Part shown: positions 26,656 to 33,975 of the stretch, in pieces
How positions within the stretch are numbered: position 1 is the stretch's first letter
Layout of the letters: every line of letters begins with the position of its first letter
NCBI GenBank assembly: GCA_011390565.1
Contig: JAABSC010000002.1
Span: forward strand, 186,001-250,000
Direction of reading: 5' to 3'
From: Thioalkalivibrio paradoxus
GTDB lineage: Bacteria; Pseudomonadota; Gammaproteobacteria; Ectothiorhodospirales; Ectothiorhodospiraceae
DNA length: 64,000 bases
Program-made: the position numbers and the translations under genes
Notes under the pieces: generated by a model
The model's database searches: none
What the model was told of the DNA's origin: nothing
Seen by the model: only the letters and a program-made list of their open reading frames with translations

Positions 26656-28656
26656 TCAGCCCGTGACGGTTGCTGGATCTTGGTCCGCGCGGTCGACGGG
26701 GAGTTCCTCTTCCCGGCGGACACGCACACGGTACCGACGGTCGGATGCGGAGAGGAAGCCGCCCAGGCCCATCAGGATGACGCCGGCCCAGACCCAGTTC
26801 ATGTAGGGCTTGTAATACACTCGCATCACCCATGCATTTCCGGGGAGTTCCTCGCCCATGTTGACGTACAGATCACGGAAGATGCCCCGATGCAGTGACG
26901 TCTGAGCCATCGGCTGCTCCTGGCTGAAGTACTGCCGCATCTGCGGGGTCAGGGTGGTCATGCGCTCACCGTTTTTGTACACCACCACGGTGGCCTGGTC
27001 AGCCGTGAAGTTCGGTCCCTGGACTTCCTCGAGAGCCTCCAGACGGAATCCGTACCCGCCAACCTCCACGGTTTCCCCGACGACCATCCGCACGTCCCGC
27101 TCGTCGTCGTAGCCAAGCACGAACGTGATACCGACCACGACGAGTGCGACACCGAGATGCGCCGACTGCATGCCGACGTAGCTGCGGCCCAGCCGTCGTA
27201 CCCGGGTGCCGATGGACTGCTGGCTCTCAGGCCGCGGGCGGATACGCTCGACCAGGTCTTTCAACGCCGAGCCGGCGATCCACAGGCCCAGGAACGCCCC
27301 GATCCCGGCCATGAACGACCAGGTTCCGACGAACAGCGGCCAGATCATTCCGAACACGAAACTCGCGGCGAAGATCCAGCGCAGTCTCCACAGCTGTTCA
27401 GTCGGACTGTCCTGCTTCCAGCGCAGGCGGGGACCGAAGCCGAGCAGCAGCAGAAGGGGGAGCATCAGCGGCAGGAAAACGGCTTCGAAATAGGGCGGGC
27501 CCACGGATATCTTGCCCAGTCCGAAGGCGTCCAGGAACAGCGGATAGAGCGTCCCCAGCAGTACCGCTGCGCCCGAGACCGCGAGCAGAACATTATTGGT
27601 GAGGAGCGCCGACTCACGCGAGACCAGGCCGAAGCTGCCGCCCAGGCCCACTTTCCCGGCACGCCAGGCAAACAGTGTCAGCGACGAGGCCACCACGATA
27701 CCCATGAAGGCCAGCAGGTACACCCCGCGCTCGGGATCGACCGCGAAGGCGTGTACGGACGTCAGGACACCCGAGCGGACCAGGAAGGCGGCCAGCAGCA
27801 CCAGAGAGAAGGTCAGGATGGCGAGCATCACCGTCCAGTTCTTGAAACTGCCGCGCTTCTCGGTCACGGCCAGGGAGTGCAGCAGTGCGGTGCCCATCAA
27901 CCAGGGCATGAATGAGGCGTTCTCCACCGGATCCCAGAACCACCAGCCGCCCCAACCGAGTACATAATAGGCCCACCAGCTGCCGAGGCCGATGCCGACG
28001 GTCAGGAACGCCCAGGCGACCGCGGTCCAGGGTCGCGACCAGCGTGCCCAGGCGGCGTCCAGTCGTCCGCCGATCAGCGCCGCAATCGCAAACGCAAACG
28101 CGACCGAGAAGCCGACGTAGCCCATGTACAGCATCGGCGGGTGAATGATCAGCCCCGGATCCTGCAGCATCGGGTTGAGATCGCGCCCTTCCATCGCGGC
28201 TGGAAGCAGGCGCTCGAAGGGGCTTGAGGTGAACACGGTGAAGCCGATGAATCCGATGGCGATCAGGCCCATCACGCCCAGGACCCGCGCCAGGACCTCG
28301 CGCGGGAGACTCCGGCTGAAGGTGGCTACCGCAGCACTCCAGAAGCCGAGAATCAGCACCCACAGGAGGAGGGAACCCTCGTGTCCGCCCCAGACACCCG
28401 AGAACTTGTACTGGATCGGGAGCAGGGAATTCGAGTGGTTCGCCACGTATGCGATCGAGAAGTCGTCGGTGACGAAGGCGTAGGTGAGCATCGCGTAGGC
28501 GATACCGAGAAAGAGGAGTTGACCGTAGGCTGCGCTGCGCCCGACGGCCATCAGGGCCACGTCCCCACGCGCCGCGCCGACGAGTGGCAGCGTGCCCTGT
28601 GCGACCGCAAGCAGCAGCGCCAGGATCAGCGCAAAGAGTCCGATTTCGGCAATCAT
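26656..28656 (-). CDS. ccmF: Cytochrome c haem lyase subunit CcmF
   Basis: Large integral membrane protein (666 residues, usual length about 640-670) that attaches haem to apocytochrome c with CcmH and CcmI. About 15 hydrophobic helices are visible. The haem-handling WWD motif is GWGGWWFWDPVENASFMPW, with conserved histidines before and after it. The C-terminal helix (NWVWAGVILMGLGGFLSAS) is typical of the family. Starts 2 bases after the ccmE stop. Confidence 0.96.
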   Translation of the reverse strand: MIAEIGLFALILALLLAVAQGTLPLVGAARGDVALMAVGRSAAYGQLLFLGIAYAMLTYAFVTDDFSIAYVANHSNSLLPIQYKFSGVWGGHEGSLLLWVLILGFWSAAVATFSRSLPREVLARVLGVMGLIAIGFIGFTVFTSSPFERLLPAAMEGRDLNPMLQDPGLIIHPPMLYMGYVGFSVAFAFAIAALIGGRLDAAWARWSRPWTAVAWAFLTVGIGLGSWWAYYVLGWGGWWFWDPVENASFMPWLMGTALLHSLAVTEKRGSFKNWTVMLAILTFSLVLLAAFLVRSGVLTSVHAFAVDPERGVYLLAFMGIVVASSLTLFAWRAGKVGLGGSFGLVSRESALLTNNVLLAVSGAAVLLGTLYPLFLDAFGLGKISVGPPYFEAVFLPLMLPLLLLLGFGPRLRWKQDSPTEQLWRLRWIFAASFVFGMIWPLFVGTWSFMAGIGAFLGLWIAGSALKDLVERIRPRPESQQSIGTRVRRLGRSYVGMQSAHLGVALVVVGITFVLGYDDERDVRMVVGETVEVGGYGFRLEALEEVQGPNFTADQATVVVYKNGERMTTLTPQMRQYFSQEQPMAQTSLHRGIFRDLYVNMGEELPGNAWVMRVYYKPYMNWVWAGVILMGLGGFLSASDRRYRVRVRREEELPVDRADQDPATVTG

Positions 28657-28658
28657 GC

Positions 28659-29120
28659 TCAGTACCCCTCAGGATGCGCGACGGTACGGGCACCCTCACG
28701 CTGGGCCCGCTTGATGGCCTCGGCGGCTTCGGGCGGCATGTAGGTCTCGTCATGCCGTGCCATCACCTGGTTGGCCTTGAACACGCCACCGTCCTGCAGG
28801 CTGCCGACGGCGACCACGCCCTGACCTTCGCGGAAGAGGTTGGGCAGAATTCCGTGATAAACGACCGGAACAGCCACTGCGGTGTCGGTCACCCGGAAGT
28901 GCACAGTGACACCGTCCTCGCCGCGGTAGACGCTGCCATCCTCCACGAGACCGCCGATGCGGAAAGTCCGCTCCATCGGCACGATCTCGGCGGCGATGTC
29001 CGAAGGTGTGTAGAAGAACACGAGGTTGTCCCGAAAGGCATTCAGGACGAGCCCGGTGACCACGGCCAAGCCAGCGAGTCCACCGGCCACCAGCAGCAAC
29101 CGTTTCTGTCGTTTTTTCAT
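28659..29120 (-). CDS. ccmE: Cytochrome c maturation haem chaperone CcmE
   Basis: Periplasmic haem chaperone of 153 residues, anchored by one N-terminal helix (residues 8-26). The covalent haem-binding His is H123 in ARHDETY, with Tyr127 the likely axial ligand, and the OB-fold strands before it are typical. The start is ATG 29120, which overlaps the ccmD stop (ATGA). A longer frame to 29246 is only the ccmD region read out of frame. Confidence 0.96.
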   Translation of the reverse strand: MKKRQKRLLLVAGGLAGLAVVTGLVLNAFRDNLVFFYTPSDIAAEIVPMERTFRIGGLVEDGSVYRGEDGVTVHFRVTDTAVAVPVVYHGILPNLFREGQGVVAVGSLQDGGVFKANQVMARHDETYMPPEAAEAIKRAQREGARTVAHPEGY

Positions 29121-29287
29121 CGTTTCTCCTCCTGCGCCCTGAGACGGGCCATGCGCCTGATCCAGTTCATCAGGCTGCGCCGCCGATACCGCAACTGCAT
29201 CATCTCGACCACCAGCAGACCGGCCATCACCAGATACGAACCCCAAACATAGGGCGCATAACCGCCCATTGCCAGAAATTCCATCAT
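29117..29287 (-). CDS. ccmD: Cytochrome c maturation protein CcmD
   Basis: A 56-residue protein that holds CcmE in the CcmABC complex so that holo-CcmE can be released. It starts MMEFLAMGGYAPYVWGSY, continues into a single membrane helix (about residues 17-30) and ends in a very basic cytoplasmic tail (RYRRRSLMNWIRRMARLR), which is the expected CcmD plan. The first ATG overlaps the ccmC stop by 4 nt and the TGA overlaps the ccmE start by 4 nt. Its size and place between ccmC and ccmE leave little doubt. Confidence 0.94.
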   Translation of the reverse strand: MMEFLAMGGYAPYVWGSYLVMAGLLVVEMMQLRYRRRSLMNWIRRMARLRAQEEKR

Positions 29288-30036
29288 CCTCTTTCGCCCT
29301 CCAGGCGTTCCCGGACCCAGTGCGCGGTGCGCTCCCGTTCCAGAAGTTCGACGCGAGCCCGCGCCAGGACCACCGCGATGGAGTACATCCAGGCGGCCAG
29401 GACCATGATCATCAGCGTGACGAACATGATCATCGCCATCGTCGGCGCTTCAGTTACCGTTATCGACGCGCCCTGATGCAAAGTGTTCCACCAGTGCACC
29501 GAAAAATAGATGATCGGAACGTTCACCACGCCCACCATCGCCAGCACCGCACTCGCATTCGAAGCCCGCTGGCGGTCGTCGATCGCGGCGTGCAGCGCCA
29601 TGTAGCCGAGGTAGAGGAAGAGCAGCAGCAGCATGGACGTGAGACGCGCGTCCCAGACCCAGAAAACCCCCCAGGTCGGACGACCCCACAGTGCCCCGGT
29701 CCACAGCGCCAGGAAGGTGAACAGCGCTCCGGTCGGAGCGATGGACTTGGCCATGATCTCCGCAATCTTGATGCGCCAGATCAGTCCGATCGCGGCGTAG
29801 ACGGCCATCAGGACGTAAAGGAACATCCCCATCCACGCGGTGGGGACGTGGATGTAGATGATGCGGTAGCTGTCGCCCTGCTGGTAATCCGAAGGCGCGA
29901 CGACCAGGCCCATGTACAGACCGACCCCGAAGAGCGCGACGGTCAGGGCGGCAAACCATGGGATCAGACGACCGGCCAGATCGTAGAAATTGGCCGGAGC
30001 CGTGAAACGGAACCACTGAATACCCCTCTCCGACAC
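29284..30036 (-). CDS. ccmC: Haem exporter/handler CcmC
   Basis: Six-helix membrane protein of 250 residues that binds haem in its periplasmic WWD domain and loads it on CcmE. The WWD region reads WGRPTWGVFWVWDARLTS, and conserved histidines lie in YIHVPTAWMG and VHWWNTLHQG. The start is a GTG at 30036, chosen because GGAGGA is 7 nt upstream and it matches the family N-terminus (SERGIQWF); the longer frame reaches into ccmB. Confidence 0.95.
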   Translation of the reverse strand: MSERGIQWFRFTAPANFYDLAGRLIPWFAALTVALFGVGLYMGLVVAPSDYQQGDSYRIIYIHVPTAWMGMFLYVLMAVYAAIGLIWRIKIAEIMAKSIAPTGALFTFLALWTGALWGRPTWGVFWVWDARLTSMLLLLFLYLGYMALHAAIDDRQRASNASAVLAMVGVVNVPIIYFSVHWWNTLHQGASITVTEAPTMAMIMFVTLMIMVLAAWMYSIAVVLARARVELLERERTAHWVRERLEGERG

Positions 30037-30049
30037 CTCGCGTCCTCCG

Positions 30050-30718
30050 TCAGTCGAGCATGATCCGCACGGCCGCGGCGGTGGCCCACGGCGTTGCGAA
30101 CAGTGCAAATACCATCATCGCGCCCAGCAGCGAAAGGTGCGCCTGGGCGCTGGCCCCGTGCATGACTGCATCCACCGCACCCGCACCGAGGATCAGCGGC
30201 GGAGCGTAAAGCGGAAGGATCAGCAGGGCAATCAACACGCCGCCCCCGCGCAGACCGAGTGTAAGTGCCGCACCGATTGCGCCGATCAGGCTCAGAATCG
30301 GGGTCCCCAGCAACAACGCCGCCATCAGTATCAGGATTTCGTCGGGGCGCAGGTTCAGCTGTACGGCCAGCAGCGGTGAGATCAACACCAGGGGTAGGCC
30401 GGTAATCAGCCAGTGCGCGAAGATCTTGGTCAGCACCAACAGCCCGAGGGGTTCGGGTACCAGGAGCATCTGCTCCAGCGTGCCGTCGCGGTAGTCGTCG
30501 GAAAACAGGCGTTCGAGCGAGAGCATCACGGCCAGCAGGGCCGCCACCCACAACACGCCCGGCGCAAGGCTGCGCAGGAATTCCGGGTCGGGACCGATGC
30601 CCAGTGGGAACAGCGCCACCACGACAACGAAGAAGCCCACCACGGTCAGCGCGTCCTGCGGACGGCGCAGGGCGAGGGTCAGGTCGCGGCGAAGGAGGGC
30701 GAGGAGCGGGCGGAACAT
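30050..30718 (-). CDS. ccmB: Haem exporter membrane subunit CcmB
   Basis: Six-helix inner-membrane subunit of the CcmAB ABC complex that releases haem-loaded CcmE from CcmCD; 222 residues, the usual length. It starts MFRPLLALLRRDLTLALRRP and has the cytoplasmic loop RLFSDDYRDGTLEQMLL and the conserved GTP near GTPILSLIG. The ATG at 30718 has GGGTGAG 3 nt upstream and lies 4 bases after ccmA; an upstream ATG at 30751 inside ccmA is less likely. Confidence 0.95.
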   Translation of the reverse strand: MFRPLLALLRRDLTLALRRPQDALTVVGFFVVVVALFPLGIGPDPEFLRSLAPGVLWVAALLAVMLSLERLFSDDYRDGTLEQMLLVPEPLGLLVLTKIFAHWLITGLPLVLISPLLAVQLNLRPDEILILMAALLLGTPILSLIGAIGAALTLGLRGGGVLIALLILPLYAPPLILGAGAVDAVMHGASAQAHLSLLGAMMVFALFATPWATAAAVRIMLD

Positions 30719-30722
30719 CAAC

Positions 30723-31367
30723 TCACCCGAGCTGCAGTTTGTGGCAGTCACCGTCGATGTCGACGGCCTGGTGGGTGGTGATCACGATCATGCCCTTCCG
30801 TTCCAGGTGCGCCTCGATCGCGCTGCGCAGCACGTCGATCACCTGGACGTCCAGTGCCGCATAGGGTTCATCCAGTATGAGCAGGGCTCTTGGCTGAAGC
30901 AGCAGGCGGGCAAGAGCGACGCGTCGTTTCTGCCCCTGCGAAAGATAACGTACCGGAAGATCCTCGTAGCCCGCGAGACCCAGACTGGCCAGCATCGCGA
31001 GCACGGCCTCCCGATCCGGCCGGCCGCCACCCAGCCCGCCGGCAATCAGGATGTTTTCCTCGGCAGTCAGGTCTTCCTTGAGCGCGTTCTGGTGCCCAAG
31101 GTAGCCCAGGCAGGAACCGGTGCCGCCGTCGACGGACTGAATCGGTTCGTCCCCCCAGTACACCTGTCCGGCAACCGGGCGTGAGAGGCCACTCAGGATA
31201 CGGAGCAGGCTGGTCTTGCCGCAGCCGTTGCGCCCCGAGACCTGCAGCAGTTGCCCCGGTGAAAGTGTGAAGTCGATATCGTCGAACAGACGTCGGTCGC
31301 CACGCTCGGCGGCCAGGGCTACGGCCCTGAATTCCCTGTCGGCCAATCCGGAAGATTCTGCAGTCAC
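30723..31367 (-). CDS. ccmA: Haem exporter ATP-binding subunit CcmA
   Basis: Cytoplasmic ABC ATPase of 214 residues that drives release of holo-CcmE. Walker A is GRNGCGKTS (about 44-52), the ABC signature is YLSQGQKRR, Walker B is LLILDEPYAALD, and the switch His is in ITTHQ. It is the first gene of the minus-strand ccmABCDEFGHI operon, which runs on to 24602. The frame opens at a GTG (31367) without a strong ribosome-binding site. Confidence 0.95.
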   Translation of the reverse strand: MTAESSGLADREFRAVALAAERGDRRLFDDIDFTLSPGQLLQVSGRNGCGKTSLLRILSGLSRPVAGQVYWGDEPIQSVDGGTGSCLGYLGHQNALKEDLTAEENILIAGGLGGGRPDREAVLAMLASLGLAGYEDLPVRYLSQGQKRRVALARLLLQPRALLILDEPYAALDVQVIDVLRSAIEAHLERKGMIVITTHQAVDIDGDCHKLQLG

Positions 31368-31543
31368 GTTCGGTGTGGGCCCTGAGTCGTTGATCGCGGA
31401 GCGCCGGCATTGTGCACGATCGAGACGGCCGGGTGTACCCGACGCCGCGAAGCTGGGCGTGGGAATAGCCGGGGCCTCTCACGCACCCATCCGTAATGGA
31501 CCCTTGTCCGCCGGGTTGGTTCGCCGCAAGGGCTTGCATGAAG

Positions 31544-31571
31544 AACGGGGGACCCGATCGGGCCCCCCGTT
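31544..31571 (-). terminator. Intrinsic-type stem-loop after the hexahaem gene
   Basis: An 8-bp stem AACGGGGG/CCCCCGTT with a partly self-paired 12-base loop lies 33 bases past the stop codon of the hexahaem cytochrome gene. CTTCATG rather than a pure T-run follows on the minus strand. It separates this gene from ccmA. Confidence 0.55.
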
Positions 31572-31604
31572 GGTGGCTACTTCGCCATGGGTAGGTCGGT
31601 CGCT

Positions 31605-33110
31605 CTAGAGGCGTGCCTCGTAGAAGGCCATCCGACGCGGCTGCAGGAGTTCTTCATCGTCCGTCAGCTCCATGATGCGCGGCTTCATGCCCTCGAACAC
31701 GAGGTTGTAGAGCAGCTCGGCGCGGACCACGGCAGGCTGCGCCGGGATCTCGTAGGTCAACACCCGACGCTCGTGTGGCTCCAGGCGGCTGTCGATGCCA
31801 ACCTGGGTCGCGGTTGGTGGCATGGCCGGCTTACCCTCGTCGTCAGCCAGCTGGTAGAACAGATAGGATCTCGGATCCTCCTTTTGGGCATGCTTTTCGA
31901 AGTTGGTCCACAACACGTTGCCGTCGGCATCCAGCGCGGTCACTTTGACCTGAACGTTCCGGAACGGGGCTCCGGTGGGCATCTTGTGCGGCAACTGGTT
32001 TTCCATCACGACGTGCGCCATCACGCCTTCGCCATTCGATTCGACGTCAACGAACATCTTCACCGCGCGGTTCAGCATCGCCACGGAATGTCCGCCACCC
32101 ATGCTGTGGTTGGCCATGCCATTCGCGATTGGCATGTGGCAGGACTGGCAGGTCACCTGCGAGCCGCTGGCTTCGATCTCGTCGCCGGTGGCACACAGGG
32201 GCACACCCTGGGGGTTGGGCCGCAGGTGGTGGCAGCCTAGGCAGAGCTCGGAGCTGCGCAGCATCCGCGGATTACCCTGCAGCGGCAACGAGGCGGGGAT
32301 CACGACGCCGAAGGTGTCGAGTTCGCCGGTGGGCAGGTGTGGATTACCCTGTTGCTCGGCCCGCGTCTTGTCGAACGGGAATCCCGTCGCTCCCTGAAGG
32401 GTGTCGGAGGAGGTCTCGTAGGCAAGAATGCCGAGCCGCAGACCACCTTCCGCACGGCGTACGCCCTTGTATCCGGAAATCTGGTGACACGCGACGCAGT
32501 TCACGCCCTCGGCATAGGCATCCTTCGCGTCGAGCTTGGTGACCTGATCCTTGGCGGCATTCGGTGCGTGACAATTGAGACAGACGGGGAATCGCTGGGA
32601 TCGGTTGTGAACTTCCCCCTCAGCGCGCGGGTCGCCTACCTCCTGCCGGTACATCAGCTCGTGGATCGGGTCGCGAAGCGCCGTACTTTGTGCATGCATC
32701 GATCCCGACCACTGCGCGAAGATGTCTTCGTGGCAGCTCTTGCACACGCTGGCGGAGACGTGGTGGAGCGGGCCATCGATCCGGAACTCGTCGGCCACCG
32801 CTTCAAACTGCGAATAGTAGGCCGCCATGTGAGCGAACTGCTCATCGGTCAGGCTGCCGCTGAGGGCGCCCATGGTGGCACTCTGCCGGGTGCCGGCACG
32901 AAACGCCTGCATGGTCTTGACGAAGTACTCCTCGGATATACCTGCAAGGGGCGGGTTGGCCTGCATGCCTTCGCCCTGTGGCCCATGACAGGCGGCACAA
33001 TAGGTGTTCGCGAGTTCCTCGCCCTTCACGGCATCCCCCGCCCAGGCCTGGGAAACGGCTCCCCAGGCACACAACAGGCCTGCCGCCAGGATCAGCGTAC
33101 CCTTCCTCAT
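31605..33110 (-). CDS. Hexahaem periplasmic cytochrome c with N-terminal class I domain and c554-like core
   Basis: Exported 501-residue protein with a signal peptide ending near WAG. It holds six CXXCH motifs: CAACH (38-42) in a single-haem class I domain (with HGPQGEGMQANPPLAG after it), then CKSCH, CLNCH, CVACH, CLGCH and CQSCH in a region like cytochrome c554 multihaem folds. The last third is haem-free and beta-rich. This fused arrangement suggests an electron-transfer protein or a reductase/oxidase of nitrogen or sulfur compounds. AAGGAGAG lies 4 nt before the ATG. It is just upstream of the ccm operon on the same strand. The substrate is unknown. Confidence 0.85.
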   Translation of the reverse strand: MRKGTLILAAGLLCAWGAVSQAWAGDAVKGEELANTYCAACHGPQGEGMQANPPLAGISEEYFVKTMQAFRAGTRQSATMGALSGSLTDEQFAHMAAYYSQFEAVADEFRIDGPLHHVSASVCKSCHEDIFAQWSGSMHAQSTALRDPIHELMYRQEVGDPRAEGEVHNRSQRFPVCLNCHAPNAAKDQVTKLDAKDAYAEGVNCVACHQISGYKGVRRAEGGLRLGILAYETSSDTLQGATGFPFDKTRAEQQGNPHLPTGELDTFGVVIPASLPLQGNPRMLRSSELCLGCHHLRPNPQGVPLCATGDEIEASGSQVTCQSCHMPIANGMANHSMGGGHSVAMLNRAVKMFVDVESNGEGVMAHVVMENQLPHKMPTGAPFRNVQVKVTALDADGNVLWTNFEKHAQKEDPRSYLFYQLADDEGKPAMPPTATQVGIDSRLEPHERRVLTYEIPAQPAVVRAELLYNLVFEGMKPRIMELTDDEELLQPRRMAFYEARL

Positions 33111-33519
33111 CGTTCTCTCCTTAATCTATCTTATTGTATTGGAACGGATTAAGCGCCAGTTCATGGCGTGGCCAAGGCCACCCATGAGCCAACGGTCATA
33201 CCAAAAGGAACGGGACGATCCCGATGCACTGGATGTCCCGTCCGTCCACGACCCCGATGCCCCTTCTCTTCCTGGTCCTGTGGTGAGATCCCCTGGGGCC
33301 GCCCATACTGCTCCTTGAAAACTCTTTATAGCCTGCCGTGGACCGTTTTTCCCGGTTCAGTGGAACAGAGCGTCAAAAAATTGATTTGCCGCACAAGGTC
33401 GGGCAACGAAAACGGGTCCGATGGCGAAAAGGTGAATTGCAATGCGGTGCAAGGGCACGTAGAAAACGGCGGACAGCCCGATGGCGCGCGCGGCGTGGGT
33501 CATGAACGGAGGCATTGAA
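33111..33519. other. Divergent intergenic region
   Basis: About 400 bases between the hexahaem gene (minus) and the thioredoxin-fold gene (plus). No supported gene is seen. It should hold both promoters; AT-richer segments at 33121-33150 and 33316-33335 are the likely places, but no clean box pair is visible. Confidence 0.5.
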
Positions 33520-33945
33520 ATGGCAGGAAAAGCGAAGACGGGATCGACGATTCCCCGATGGGGCAAGCTGCTGATCACCCTTGCAGTGATCGTGGCCGCG
33601 GGGGCATTGATCTTCACCCAATTGCCACGGGGCGCGTTCTCCACCGATCTTTCCCGAATCGGACAGGGTACGCCGGCTCTGGTTGTGGCCCGTGACATCA
33701 ACTTCCTGGCGGGTGCGGAGGTGATGGATCTCCTGAACACCCTGCGTCCGGAATATGCGGATCGTCTGGAGTTTCTCGCGGCGCATCTTGGTCGTCCGGA
33801 GGGGCAGGCCTTTGCGCGTCGTCATGGAATGCGCGACGGAACCGTGGTGGTGTTTGCGGCAGATGGGACTCGATTGGCCGCCCTCAATGCCCCGCGCACG
33901 CAGGCCGAAGTTCGTAAGGCGTTGCGCGACCTCAACATCCCCTGA
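33520..33945 (+). CDS. Membrane-anchored thioredoxin-fold-like protein without CXXC
   Basis: A 141-residue protein with one N-terminal membrane helix (about residues 14-33). The soluble part reads like the second half of a thioredoxin fold (VVVFAADGTRLAALNAPRTQAEVRKALRDL), but where a redox CXXC would stand there is no cysteine at all. It is therefore unlikely to be a thiol oxidoreductase; a binding or scaffold role is possible. GGAGG lies 8 nt before the ATG at 33520; an in-frame ATG at 33481 has no site. It is 30 bases upstream of the FAD/Fe-S dehydrogenase and probably in its operon. Confidence 0.65.
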   Translation: MAGKAKTGSTIPRWGKLLITLAVIVAAGALIFTQLPRGAFSTDLSRIGQGTPALVVARDINFLAGAEVMDLLNTLRPEYADRLEFLAAHLGRPEGQAFARRHGMRDGTVVVFAADGTRLAALNAPRTQAEVRKALRDLNIP

Positions 33946-33975
33946 CCGAATTCGGCGACCCAAGGACCTATCCTG

